Assembly: GCA_020633515.1 (NCBI GenBank)
Contig: JACKDM010000025.1
Location: 1 to 64,000, forward strand
Source of the DNA: Myxococcales bacterium
GTDB lineage: Bacteria; Myxococcota; Bradymonadia; UBA7976; UBA1532
Direction: 5' to 3'
Length of the DNA: 64,000 nucleotides
A model generated the notes under the pieces. The model was not told the DNA's origin and searched no databases. It was given only the letters and a program-made list of their open reading frames with translations. The position numbers were made by a program, and so were the translations under genes. This document shows positions 39,013-49,068 of the stretch, in pieces (position 1 is the stretch's first letter; each line of letters starts with the position of its first letter).

Positions 39013-40049
39013 CCCGCCCGACCGCCGCGGATGCCATCGATGGCATCGCCGATGGCATCACCGCCGCCCCGGATGCCATCGATGGCACCGATGGCATCGA
39101 TCCCATGCCCGGCCACGTCGACCCGAGCGCCCGTATCGACCCCACCGCGCAGCTCGACCCGACCGCCCACATCGGCCCCGGCGCCCACATCGGCCCCGGC
39201 GCCTGCGTCGGCCCCGGCGCCCGCCTCGGCGCCGGCGTCACCCTCGGCCCCTACGCGATCGTCGGGGCCCACAGCCAGCTCGCCGCCGGCTGCCACCTCG
39301 AAGCGCACGCCGTCGTCGGCCCCCACACCACGCTCGGCCCCCGCTGCCGCGTCTCGTCGTTCGCCGTCGTCGGCGCCGCCCCGCAGGACCGCCGCACCCC
39401 GCCCGACGCCCCGCATCACCTCGTCTGCGGCGCGGACAACCACTTCCGCGAGGGCAGCACCGTCTCCCGCGGCACCGCGCACGGCGGCGGGATCACCCGC
39501 CTCGGCGACGGCAACCTCCTCATGACCCACAGCCACGTCGGCCACGACTGCCGGCTCGGCGACGGCTGCACGCTCGCCAACGGCGTCAGCCTCGCCGGCC
39601 ACGTCGAGGTCGGCGACCGCGTCACCTTCGGCGGCCACGCCGCCGTCCACCAGTTCTGCCGCGTCGGCACCCTCGCGCTCGTCGCCGCCAACGCCATGGT
39701 CAGCCGCGACGTCCCGCCCTGCACCATCGCCGCCGGCGACCGCGCCACCCTGCGCGGGCTCAACGTCACCGGGCTCCGCCGCGCCGGGATCCCACCCGAC
39801 GCCCGCCGCGCGCTCGCCGCCGCGTGGCGCGCGATCTTCCGCCACGGCCCCCGCCGCGCCGCCGCCGAGGCGCTCGCCGACTCCCCCGTCGCCGAGGTCC
39901 GCGCGCTCGCCGCGTTCGTGCTCGCCTCCCCCCGCGGCGTCGCCCGCGCCCGCGCCGATCGCGGCCCCGCCGAACGCCCCGAACCCGCCTCCGAGGCCGC
40001 CTCCGACCGCCCCGATCGGAAAACGACGCCCGAGTCGAACGGCGGTTGA
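39009..40049 (+). CDS. lpxA: UDP-N-acetylglucosamine acyltransferase
   Basis: First enzyme of lipid A synthesis. The core from MPGHVDPSARIDPTAQLDPT is a typical beta-helix with VGHDCRLGDGCTLANGVSLAGHVEVGD and GGHAAVHQFCRVG (catalytic His in the latter region), then RGLNVTGLRRAGI and a helical C-terminal domain. The whole reading frame gives 346 residues, against about 260 in E. coli: 32 extra N-terminal residues (a low-complexity Asp/Ala/Ile/Gly run coded by palindromic repeats) and a Pro/Ala/Glu-rich tail. An internal ATG at 39105 would give the canonical start. fabZ, usually between lpxD and lpxA, is absent. Confidence 0.93.
   Translation: MTRPTAADAIDGIADGITAAPDAIDGTDGIDPMPGHVDPSARIDPTAQLDPTAHIGPGAHIGPGACVGPGARLGAGVTLGPYAIVGAHSQLAAGCHLEAHAVVGPHTTLGPRCRVSSFAVVGAAPQDRRTPPDAPHHLVCGADNHFREGSTVSRGTAHGGGITRLGDGNLLMTHSHVGHDCRLGDGCTLANGVSLAGHVEVGDRVTFGGHAAVHQFCRVGTLALVAANAMVSRDVPPCTIAAGDRATLRGLNVTGLRRAGIPPDARRALAAAWRAIFRHGPRRAAAEALADSPVAEVRALAAFVLASPRGVARARADRGPAERPEPASEAASDRPDRKTTPESNGG
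39030..39101. repeat. palindromic GATGCCATC/GATGGCATC repeats at the lpxA start
   Basis: GATGCCATCGATGGCATC at 39030-39047 is a perfect 18-bp palindrome. A second copy with one change, GATGCCATCGATGGCACC, is at 39072-39089 and a third GATGGCATC follows at once. They encode the Asp-Ala-Ile-Asp-Gly-Ile stretch of the N-terminal extension of LpxA. Confidence 0.9.
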
Positions 40050-40075
40050 CAGTGCGCTGATCGCGCCGCTATGGT
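40046..40075 (+). promoter_or_regulatory. sigma70-like promoter of the SCP2 gene
   Basis: TTGACA at 40046-40051, an 18-base spacer and TATGGT at 40070-40075. Transcription would start near 40082; the leader of about 50 bases ends in ACGGAGC before the ATG at 40133. Confidence 0.65.
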
Positions 40076-40132
40076 CGCACGCCTCGTTCGCTCACCCGAG
40101 GATCGACCAACCTCTCACGGAGCCACAAGCCG

Positions 40133-40441
40133 ATGACCCCGAAGGAAATCTTCGAGACGCGGATCGCCAAGCGCGCCCCCGAAGCCACCGAGATCGACGC
40201 CATCTTCGCCTTCAACATCACCGGCGACGAAGGCGGCCAGTGGGTGGTCGACCTCAAGGACGGCAAGGTCTACGAAGGCAAGTCGGCCGACGCCGACTGC
40301 ACCATCACCCTCAGCGACGACAACTTCGTCAAGCTCGTCGAGGGCGAGGTCCCCGGGCCCCAGCTCTTCATGATGGGTCAGCTCCAGATCAGCGGCAACA
40401 TGGGCCTCGCCATGAAGCTCGGCGAGGTCCTCGGCAACTGA
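40133..40441 (+). CDS. SCP2-type sterol carrier protein
   Basis: A 102-residue, single-domain SCP2 protein, which binds fatty acids, acyl-CoA or sterols in a hydrophobic tunnel. The core ITGDEGGQWVVDLKDGKVYEGK and TLSDDNFVKLVEGEVPGPQLFMMGQLQISGN are characteristic, including the late GxMxxxMKL. Cytoplasmic. It starts the run with the CoA transferase that follows 11 bases on, which suggests joint use in acyl-CoA metabolism. Confidence 0.93.
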   Translation: MTPKEIFETRIAKRAPEATEIDAIFAFNITGDEGGQWVVDLKDGKVYEGKSADADCTITLSDDNFVKLVEGEVPGPQLFMMGQLQISGNMGLAMKLGEVLGN

Positions 40442-40451
40442 CGCCGACCGC

Positions 40452-41639
40452 GTGTCCCGCCCCCTCGACGGACTGATCGTCCTCGACCTCACCCGGCTGC
40501 TGCCGGGCCCCTTCGCGTCGCTGCTGCTCGCCGATCTCGGCGCCCGGGTCATCAAGGTCGAAGACCCCCGCGGCGGCGACTACGCCCGCTACCTGCCCCC
40601 GCTCGGCGGCCGCATGTCGGCCGCGTTCGCCGCGCTCAACCGCGACAAGGAGAGCGTCGCGCTCGACCTCAAGCACCCGGTCGGCCGCGCCGCGTTCGAG
40701 CGCCTCGCGGCCGGCGCCGACGTGCTCGTCCAGAGCTTCCGCCCCGGGGTGATGGAGCGCCTCGGCCTCGGCCCCGCGGCGCTCGCCGCGCACAACCCCC
40801 GCCTCATCACCTGCGCGATCACCGGCTACGGCCAGGACGGCCCGCTCGCCGAGCGCGCCGGGCATGACCTCGACTACCTCGCGACCGCCGGCCTCGCCGG
40901 GCTCACCGGCGCCGACGGGCGCGCGGTGCCGCTCGGGATCCAGAGCGCCGATCTGATGGGCGGCGCGCTCTACGCCGTCGTCGGGATCCTCGCCGCGCTC
41001 ACCGAGCGCCACCGCACCGGCCGCGGGCGCGTCGTCGACGCCTCGATGACCGACGGCGTCGCCGGCTTCGGCATCATGCTGCACGCCCGCCAACACCTCG
41101 ATGGGCTCGCGGTCGGGCCGGGCGACGACCTGCTCGCCGGCAGCCGCCCGTGTTATCGGCTCTACACCTGCCAGGACGGCGGCCGCCTCGCGGTCGGCGC
41201 GCTCGAGCCGAAGTTCTGGATCGCGCTGTGTCAGGCGATCGGCCGCCCGCAGTACGCCGGCGACGGGCTCGCGACCGGCAAGCGGCGGGCAGTCGTCGAG
41301 GCCGATCTCGAGGCGCTCTTCGCGAGCCGGCCGCGCGACGCGTGGGTGGCGCTGCTCGCCGGGCACGACGTCTGCGTCGAGCCGGTGCTCGGGCTCGACG
41401 AGGCGCGCCGCTCACCGCACGCCGAGGCGCGCGGCCTCTTCGGCAGCCATCGGCACCCGGGCGAGGGGGCGGAGTTCCTCCACCAGTTCCCCAACCCGCG
41501 GCTGCTGCCCGGCGCCGAGCCGCCGGCCGAGGTGCGACCGGCGCCGCAGCTCGGGGCGCACACCCGCGCGGTGCTCGCCGAGTTCGGCTTGTCGGAGGCG
41601 GAGATCGAGGCGCTCTACGCGGCGAAGGCGGCGGGATAG
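40452..41639 (+). CDS. CoA transferase family III (CaiB/BaiF, Amacr-like)
   Basis: A 395-residue family III CoA transferase or racemase. It begins with the family mark LDGLIVLDLTRLLPGPFASLLLADLGARVIKVEDP and GDYARYLPP; then VLVQSFRPGVMERLGLG, and DLDYLATAGLAGLTG near 135-150 with the nucleophilic Asp. DASMTDGVAGFG is near 200. Either alpha-methylacyl-CoA racemase or formyl-CoA-type transferase activity fits; SCP2 upstream favours 2-methylacyl-CoA use (inference). Start at GTG 40452. Confidence 0.92.
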   Translation: MSRPLDGLIVLDLTRLLPGPFASLLLADLGARVIKVEDPRGGDYARYLPPLGGRMSAAFAALNRDKESVALDLKHPVGRAAFERLAAGADVLVQSFRPGVMERLGLGPAALAAHNPRLITCAITGYGQDGPLAERAGHDLDYLATAGLAGLTGADGRAVPLGIQSADLMGGALYAVVGILAALTERHRTGRGRVVDASMTDGVAGFGIMLHARQHLDGLAVGPGDDLLAGSRPCYRLYTCQDGGRLAVGALEPKFWIALCQAIGRPQYAGDGLATGKRRAVVEADLEALFASRPRDAWVALLAGHDVCVEPVLGLDEARRSPHAEARGLFGSHRHPGEGAEFLHQFPNPRLLPGAEPPAEVRPAPQLGAHTRAVLAEFGLSEAEIEALYAAKAAG

Positions 41640-41649
41640 CGCGAGAGGC

Positions 41650-42210
41650 TCAGAAGAAGACGCCGCCGAAGAACATGAGCTGGTGCAGCCGGTCGTCGCC
41701 CTGGCCGTCGTAGGTCTCGGTGAGCTGGTGCTCATAGCGGACCTCGACGCCGGCCTGGATGAGCTGGAGGTCGAAGTCGGCGCCGGCGACCACGGGCAGA
41801 TACATCACGTAGTCGTTGTAGTTGTCGGCCTCCTTGGGGCCCGCGAGCAGGAAGCGCGGCTCGAGGCCGAGGCCGAAGTTGAGCGAGAGGAAGGCGGGGA
41901 TCAAGGGCAGCGAGAACTTGCCGATGATGGGGATCGCGAGGTGGTCGTCGACCGCGGTGAAGTCGCCGAGGGTCGTGGTGTTGCGCCACCAGAGCGCGTC
42001 GATCTCGACGCCGATGATCGCGAGGTCGAGCACGTAGGCGGCGCCGATCGCGAACGGGGTCACCTCGGGCTCGGTGGGGTAGTCCTCGTCGCTGACGAAG
42101 AACGAGGTGCCGGTGCCGACGCGCACGCCGAAGCGGCCGAGGGCGAGGGCGGGCGAGGCGGCGGAGAGCACGACGCCGGCGGCGAGCGCGGCGCTGATCC
42201 AGGTCTTCAT
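41650..42210 (-). CDS. outer-membrane beta-barrel protein
   Basis: A 186-residue protein with a Sec signal peptide (TWISAALAAGVVLSAASPALA) and alternating aromatic/Gly strands: RFGVRVGTGTSFFV, FAIGAAYVLDL, GVEIDALWWRN, FLSLNFGLGLEPRF; it ends GGVFF with a terminal Phe. ATG 42210 is preferred to 42252 because it places the signal peptide at the N-terminus. A -10-like TCTAAT is at 42243-42238. No family recognised beyond the barrel. Confidence 0.8.
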   Translation of the reverse strand: MKTWISAALAAGVVLSAASPALALGRFGVRVGTGTSFFVSDEDYPTEPEVTPFAIGAAYVLDLAIIGVEIDALWWRNTTTLGDFTAVDDHLAIPIIGKFSLPLIPAFLSLNFGLGLEPRFLLAGPKEADNYNDYVMYLPVVAGADFDLQLIQAGVEVRYEHQLTETYDGQGDDRLHQLMFFGGVFF

Positions 42211-42345
42211 GTCGGGGCTCCTGTCGGGGGGACGCGAATTAGAAGACCGCAAACACGAAGTGGACGCAAACCCGTCGTGCCCCCTTTCGCCCGCGGGCCG
42301 ATCCCCCTACCCTGCCGCGACCCCGACCCGGCCAGGGAGCGCGCC

Positions 42346-44232
42346 GTGCAGATCGAGACCGCCCGCATCGCCGACGAGATCGTCACCTTCGAGACCGGCC
42401 GCATCGCGCGGCGCGCCGCGGGGGCCGTCGTGCTGCGCCACCGCGAGACCTTCATCCTCGCGACGATCGCGACGGGGCCCGCGCGCCCCGACGAGGACTT
42501 CCTGCCGCTGACGGTCGACTACCGCGAGCGCCGCTCGGCGGTCGGTCGCATCCCGAGCAACTTCTTCCGCCGCGAGACGCGGCCCGAGCCCGACGAGATC
42601 CTGACGAGCCGGCTGATCGATCGCGCGCTGCGGCCGCTGTTCGCGCCGGGGTGGCGGGCGACGGTGCAGATCGACGTGACGGTGCATGGCGCCGATCCGG
42701 CGAGCGACCTGCCGGGGCTGGCGCTGACGGCGGCGGCGGCGGCGGCGCATGTCTCGGGGCTGCCGTTCGCGGGGCCGGTCGCGGGGCTGCGGGTGCTGTC
42801 GCGGGGCGGGGCGCTGGTGCCGTTCGCGGCGGTGACCGACACCGCGCCGGCCGAGCTGGAGCTGATGGTCGCGGGCGGGCGGCGCGGGCCGGTGATGATC
42901 GAGGGCGAGGCGGCGGCGGCGCCGACGGACGCGGTGGTCGCGGCGATCGAGGCGGCGCTCGGGGCGCTGTCGCCGCTGCTCGACGCGATCGAGCGGCTGG
43001 GTGCTTCGGCGGGGCGCGAGCGCATGGCGTGGCCAGCGGCGCCGAAGCCCGATCCGGCGCGGGCCGCGCTGCTCGCGGGCGAGCGGGCGGACGGGCGGGC
43101 GCCCGAGGCGGTGCGGCCGATCACGATCGAGACCGGGCTGATCGCGGCGGCGCACGGATCGGTGCTGTTCACGCGGGGCGAGACGCAGGCGCTGGTGACG
43201 GCGACGCTCGGCGGCGCGCGCGAGGGGCAGGACACCGAGGGCCTCTTCGGCTCGCAGCGGGAGCGCTGCCTGCTGCACTACAACTTCCCCGGCTTCGCGG
43301 TCGGCGAGGCGCGCGCGGTGCGTGGCCCCGGGCGGCGCGAGCTCGGCCACGGGCGCCTCGCGCGGCGGGCGCTGGCCGCCGTGCTGCCCGACGAGGCGGC
43401 GTGGCCCTACGTGGCGCGGGTGGTCTCCGACATCACCGAGTCGAACGGCTCGTCGTCGATGGCGACGGTCTGCGGCGCGGCGCTCGCGCTGATCGCGGCC
43501 GGGGTGCCGCTGCGCGCGCCGGTCGCGGGGATCGCGATGGGGCTCGTGCGCGAGGGCGAGCAGGCGGTGATCCTGACCGATCTCAGCGGCGACGAGGACC
43601 ACGTCGGCGACATGGACCTCAAGGTCGCCGGGACCGCCGACGGGATCACCGCGATCCAGCTCGACACCAAGCCGGGCGAGCTGCCGCTGTCGGTGATCGC
43701 GGCGGCGCTGGATCAGGCGGCGACGGCGCGGCGGGTGATCCTCGACGCGATGGAGACGGCGATCGCCGGCCTCGTCGAGCCGCCGCGGTTCGCGCCGCGG
43801 CACGCGGTGCTGCGGATCGAGGCGGGGCGGGTCGGGCAGGTGATCGGGAGCGGCGGGCGCAACCTCGCGGCGGTGCAGGCGCGCACCGGGACGCGGATCG
43901 ACGTGAGCCGCGACGGGGTGACGCTGATCCTGGGCGGGACCCCGGAGGGCGTCGCCGAGGCGCGCGCGGCGATCGAGGGGGTCGCGGTCGAGCTGGTCAA
44001 GGGCGGGCTCTACCGGGCGCGGGTGCGCGCGGTGCGCGACTACGGGCTCCTGGTGCGGATCGGCGACCACGACGGGCTGGTGCACGTCTCGGAGTGGGGC
44101 GAGGGCGACCACAAGGCGCGCGGCGAGGGCGACGAGCTGGTGGTGCGGGTGCTCGGCGCCGACAAGCGGGGGCGGCTGGTGCTGAGCCACAAGGCGGCGG
44201 CGGGCGCGGCCGAGGACGAGGTGCGCGGCTGA
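42346..44232 (+). CDS. pnp: polynucleotide phosphorylase lacking the helical linker domain
   Basis: PNPase degrades RNA 3'-5' by phosphorolysis. The 628-residue protein begins at GTG 42346 (CAGGGAG upstream). RNase PH-like domain 1 covers about 1-210 (GRIPSNFFRRE, RALRPLF). RNase PH-like domain 2 covers about 245-480, with the catalytic region GDEDHVGDMDLKVAG (D418, D422). KH (IGSGGRNLAAVQARTGTRI) and S1 (YRARVRAVRDYGLLVRI) domains follow. Between the two PH domains only about 40 residues remain instead of about 110: the all-helical domain is missing, so it is about 80 residues shorter than E. coli PNPase (711). Active-site residues look intact. No rpsO is adjacent; whether this is the only copy cannot be seen. 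Confidence 0.93.
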   Translation: MQIETARIADEIVTFETGRIARRAAGAVVLRHRETFILATIATGPARPDEDFLPLTVDYRERRSAVGRIPSNFFRRETRPEPDEILTSRLIDRALRPLFAPGWRATVQIDVTVHGADPASDLPGLALTAAAAAAHVSGLPFAGPVAGLRVLSRGGALVPFAAVTDTAPAELELMVAGGRRGPVMIEGEAAAAPTDAVVAAIEAALGALSPLLDAIERLGASAGRERMAWPAAPKPDPARAALLAGERADGRAPEAVRPITIETGLIAAAHGSVLFTRGETQALVTATLGGAREGQDTEGLFGSQRERCLLHYNFPGFAVGEARAVRGPGRRELGHGRLARRALAAVLPDEAAWPYVARVVSDITESNGSSSMATVCGAALALIAAGVPLRAPVAGIAMGLVREGEQAVILTDLSGDEDHVGDMDLKVAGTADGITAIQLDTKPGELPLSVIAAALDQAATARRVILDAMETAIAGLVEPPRFAPRHAVLRIEAGRVGQVIGSGGRNLAAVQARTGTRIDVSRDGVTLILGGTPEGVAEARAAIEGVAVELVKGGLYRARVRAVRDYGLLVRIGDHDGLVHVSEWGEGDHKARGEGDELVVRVLGADKRGRLVLSHKAAAGAAEDEVRG

Positions 44233-44266
44233 CGCCGAGGCGGGCGGGCTTCGGCGGCGCGGGCGA

Positions 44267-45815
<1,549 letters not shown>

Positions 45816-45844
45816 CTCCCACCGCGCAGAGCGAAATCCGCCGC

Positions 45845-45874
45845 AATCTAGCCCAACGGCGCCGGCCCCGCCAA
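45845..45874 (-). promoter_or_regulatory. sigma70-like promoter of the third kinase
   Basis: On the minus strand TTGGCG (45874-45869), an 18-base spacer and TAGATT (45850-45845). A plus-strand -35-like TTGCCG at 45887-45892 with weak CAAGAT at 45910-45915 may serve the divergent lectin-like gene. Confidence 0.45.
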
Positions 45875-45922
45875 TCGACGCGGGCGTTGCCGGGCTCGAG
45901 CGGGTGCGGCAAGATGCCGGCC

Positions 45923-46876
45923 ATGCGCGCTGTGATGCTGACATCGGCGGCCCTGCTCGCCGGCTGCCTCTTCGAAGGCGACCCCGAGTGCTTCCCCGGC
46001 GAGGAGGCGAGCCGCTGCGGGCCGCGCTCGATCTGCGTCGAACGGAGCTGCGTGCCCGATCCCGACGCGCCCGCGCCCGACGCCGCGCCGCCGCCGCGCG
46101 ATGCCATCGCAACCGACGCGATGCCCGCCGATGGCTCCACCCCTGACATGGACCCCGACGCCCCGTGCCGACCGGCGACCGAGACATGCGATGGCACCGA
46201 CGAGGACTGCGATCGCCGCATCGACGAAGCCATCGACGGCTGTAGCACCTACCCCGAGGACTGCGGCTGGATCGAGCGCGGCGCCCACCTCTACCTCGTC
46301 TGCCCCGAGCCGCGCGCGCAGGACGCCGCCAACCGGCTCTGCGCCGCGGTCGGCGACATGCAGCTCGCCTTCACCGAGAGCTGTGAAGAGGGCGACTGGC
46401 TCGGCTTCTCCGGTCAGGCGGTCGCGGCGTACTTCGGCTGGTTCGTCGACGGCTCGCCGCGCGATTCGACCCGCGGCTGGTGGCTCGACCTCGGCTTCCG
46501 GGTGCCGGGCGACGAGGGCACGATCTTCCGCTTCGGCCAGGGCGCTGTCGGCGAGACGCGCTGCTGGAACGCGGGCGAGCCCAACAACCTGCTCTTCGGC
46601 GGCGAGCCCTGCGTCAACCTGCTCGAATCGAACGACGACGGCGCCGAGTACCTGCACGGCTGGAACGACGACGCCTGCAACGCCAACCCCGAGAACCACG
46701 TCGGCACGATCTGCGAGCTCCCCTGCGCGCCGGGGATCGACGCCGACGACGACGGCGTCGACGCCTGCGCCGACTGCGACGACGGCGACCCGGCGGCGCC
46801 CGGCGAGGACGCGATCGGCAACTGTCCCTTCCCGTTCGCCGACTTCGAGCCCGCCGAGGGCACCCCGCGCCCGTGA
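45923..46876 (+). CDS. C-type-lectin-domain lipoprotein with metal-binding repeats
   Basis: A 317-residue lipoprotein (signal RAVMLTSAALLAGC, lipid Cys14). After a Pro/Asp-rich stretch comes a MopE-like unit ETCDGTDEDCDRRIDEA near 83, then a C-type lectin-like domain from about 110 to 265: the WIERGAHLYLV start, the Ca2+/sugar motif EPN in NAGEPNNLLFGGEPC, and the closing NDDACNANPENHVGTICE with paired Cys. The final part has DADDDGVDACADCDDGD, again MopE-like. I infer a calcium-dependent glycan-binding surface protein. ATG 45923 is chosen so that the signal peptide is at the start. It is divergent from the kinase. Confidence 0.85.
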   Translation: MRAVMLTSAALLAGCLFEGDPECFPGEEASRCGPRSICVERSCVPDPDAPAPDAAPPPRDAIATDAMPADGSTPDMDPDAPCRPATETCDGTDEDCDRRIDEAIDGCSTYPEDCGWIERGAHLYLVCPEPRAQDAANRLCAAVGDMQLAFTESCEEGDWLGFSGQAVAAYFGWFVDGSPRDSTRGWWLDLGFRVPGDEGTIFRFGQGAVGETRCWNAGEPNNLLFGGEPCVNLLESNDDGAEYLHGWNDDACNANPENHVGTICELPCAPGIDADDDGVDACADCDDGDPAAPGEDAIGNCPFPFADFEPAEGTPRP

Positions 46877-46888
46877 AGCCGGCCCGCC

Positions 46889-48142
46889 CTACTCGGGCTG
46901 CCGGTAGACGGTCACCACCGCGGTGCGGTCGTCGCCGCCCATGTTCGCCGACACCCCGACGCGCGGCGGCGTCTTCATCTGGTAGTCACCGCACAAGCCC
47001 TTGGCCTGCCGGAAGATCTCGAGCGCCTGCTTGACCCCGGTCGCGCCGACCGGGTGGCCGAAGCCGACGAGCCCGCCGCCGGTGTTGACCGGGATCCGCC
47101 CCTCGATGTGCGTCTCGCCCTCGCGGATCAACGTCGCGCCGCGGCCCTTCTCGGCGAGGCCGAGCGCCTCGTACATCAGCACCTCGGCGATGGTGAAGCA
47201 GTCGTGCACCTCGGCGACGTCGAGGTCGCGCGGCCCGATCCCCGCCTCGGCGTAGGCCCGCAGCACCGCGGTGCGCACGTTGTCGAGGTCGACCCCCGAC
47301 GAGTCCTCGTCGATCGGCGCGCAGGCGACCGCGCAGGCGAGGATCTCCATCGCGTCGACCGGCTCGCGGCCGAGCTTCTCGAGCCCGCGCGCCGAGGCGA
47401 GCACGAGCGCCGAGGCGCCGTCGGAGACCTGCGAGCAGTCGCTGACCCGCAGCCACGGGCGCAGCTCGGGGTTGCTGAGGAAGACCGGGTTGTCGGCGCT
47501 CGCGGTCGCGGCGCGCTCGAAGCTCATCTCGACGGCGCGCATGTGCGCGTTGGGGTTGCGGTTGGCGTTGCCGTACGCCTTGACCGAGACGCGGGCGAGG
47601 TCGTCCATCGTGACCTCGCCGCCCGCGACGGCGTGCTTGACGCGGCGGGCGAGCAGCGCGGGGAAGGTGAACGGGTCGAGGCCACGCTGCCGCTTGTAGT
47701 GCGAGGCGCGGGCGAGGAAGTCGGCGCCCTCCTTGGCGTTGCGCGTCGTCTGCACCTCGGCGCCGACGACGAGCACCACGTCGGCCCCGGCGCGGATCGC
47801 GTCGATCCCGGCCGCCATCGCGAGCCCGCCCGAGGCGCAGGCGCCCTCCATGCGGGCCGCCGGCTTGCCGCGCAGGCCGCGATCGGCGGCGGCGAGGAAC
47901 GGGCCGAGGTGGGCCTGATTGTCGAAGAGGCCGCCGGCGAAGTTGCCGATGAAGGCCTTGTCGACCACGGTCCCGTCGGCGTCGACCGCGCCGAGCGCCG
48001 CGGGCACGACCTGGCGGATGTAGGCCTCGGTGTCGGGGTTGTCGCGCTTGCCGAAGTCGGAGTGGCCCTTCCAGACGAAGTCGGGGTGGTGCTTGCCGAT
48101 GTAGGGCGTGTGGGCGCCGCCGGCGAGGTAGACGGGTCGCAT
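46889..48142 (-). CDS. SCPx-type thiolase
   Basis: A 417-residue thiolase-superfamily protein. The nucleophile C102 lies in EGACASGGLAM, HDCF near 315 and GGLVGFGHPVGATG near 357 supply the other catalytic His. The late CxGGG Cys of canonical thiolases is replaced (SANMGGDDRTAV), as in sterol-carrier-protein x thiolases. It probably cleaves or forms 3-ketoacyl-CoA. It shares the window with an SCP2 protein and a CoA transferase but is not next to them. Confidence 0.9.
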   Translation of the reverse strand: MRPVYLAGGAHTPYIGKHHPDFVWKGHSDFGKRDNPDTEAYIRQVVPAALGAVDADGTVVDKAFIGNFAGGLFDNQAHLGPFLAAADRGLRGKPAARMEGACASGGLAMAAGIDAIRAGADVVLVVGAEVQTTRNAKEGADFLARASHYKRQRGLDPFTFPALLARRVKHAVAGGEVTMDDLARVSVKAYGNANRNPNAHMRAVEMSFERAATASADNPVFLSNPELRPWLRVSDCSQVSDGASALVLASARGLEKLGREPVDAMEILACAVACAPIDEDSSGVDLDNVRTAVLRAYAEAGIGPRDLDVAEVHDCFTIAEVLMYEALGLAEKGRGATLIREGETHIEGRIPVNTGGGLVGFGHPVGATGVKQALEIFRQAKGLCGDYQMKTPPRVGVSANMGGDDRTAVVTVYRQPE

Positions 48143-48435
48143 CCGGGCCTCCGGGTCAGGGGTTCGTCACCGTTGTTCACCGGCACGCTAACGTCGATCA
48201 CGCCGGTGCCGCGTCCGGGATGTCCCGGGTCGGCCACGCCGCGCCGCGCTCCTGTCACCGCCGCGTGCGCCGCCGCGCCCCGCCCTGCCCCGCCCGGTCC
48301 CCAAAAGCCCCGCCGCCGCGCCCGCCCGCGCGCTCCCGGTGCGTGGCCCGCCCGATGCACTCCTGACGCCCCGGCCGATCTCTCCGGCCCGAAGCCCGGC
48401 CCCCGGCGGGGCCGCGAACCTCAAGAGGAGCGTCC

Positions 48436-49062
48436 ATGCAAGTCCCTCTGCACATCTACTACGGCCACCTCAGCGACACCGAGAAGCGCGACATCGAGCC
48501 GATGGTGCGCGCCGAGCTCGCGCACATCGAGCGGGTGGCCGACGAGATCATCGCCTGTGACGTGGCGGTCGAGCGCCCCAACGAGAACCTGTCGTCGGGC
48601 AGCCCGTGGCGGGTGCGGGTGCGGGTGCTCTTCCCGCCGCAGCAGGAGTACGTCGCCCGGCACGAGGCCGGGCACGGCGACGCGCACGAGCCGCTCGACT
48701 CGATCATCCGCGGGACCTTCGACGCGCTGCGCCGGCAGCTCGAGAAGGCGGTCGCCCGCCAGCGCGACGAGGTCAAGCACCACGAGGTCCCCATCGCCTT
48801 CGTCGTGCGCCTCTTCGAAGAGGCCGGCTACGGCTTCATCCGCACCCCGGCCGGCGAGGAGCTGTACTTCCACCGCAACGCCGTGCTGCACCACGACTTC
48901 GACCGGCTCACCGTCGGCACCGAGGTCCGCTACAGCGAGTCGATGGGCGACGAGGGCCCGCAGGCGAGCTCGGTGCAGATCATCGACAAGCCCGGCAACC
49001 GCCCCAAGGACGACCAGGAGGCCGACGGCGTCATCCCCGCCGGCTGGCGACGCACCGGCTGA
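48436..49062 (+). CDS. ribosome hibernation factor-like protein fused to a cold-shock domain
   Basis: A 208-residue protein. Residues 1-110 resemble the HPF/RaiA (sigma54-modulation) fold (HIYYGHLSDTEKRDIEPMVRAELAHIERVADEI, PWRVRVRVLFPP), and DSIIRGTFDALRRQLEKAV matches its second helix. Residues 115-175 are a cold-shock (S1-like) domain: GYGFIRTPAGEELYFHRNAVL, where the RNP1 pattern KGxGFI is replaced by AGYGFI. HPF-CSD fusions are known in several Proteobacteria. It would bind ribosomes when growth stops. ATG follows AAGAGGAGCG. The 293 bases between this and the thiolase carry no other gene. Confidence 0.88.
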   Translation: MQVPLHIYYGHLSDTEKRDIEPMVRAELAHIERVADEIIACDVAVERPNENLSSGSPWRVRVRVLFPPQQEYVARHEAGHGDAHEPLDSIIRGTFDALRRQLEKAVARQRDEVKHHEVPIAFVVRLFEEAGYGFIRTPAGEELYFHRNAVLHHDFDRLTVGTEVRYSESMGDEGPQASSVQIIDKPGNRPKDDQEADGVIPAGWRRTG

Positions 49063-49068
49063 TCGCGC

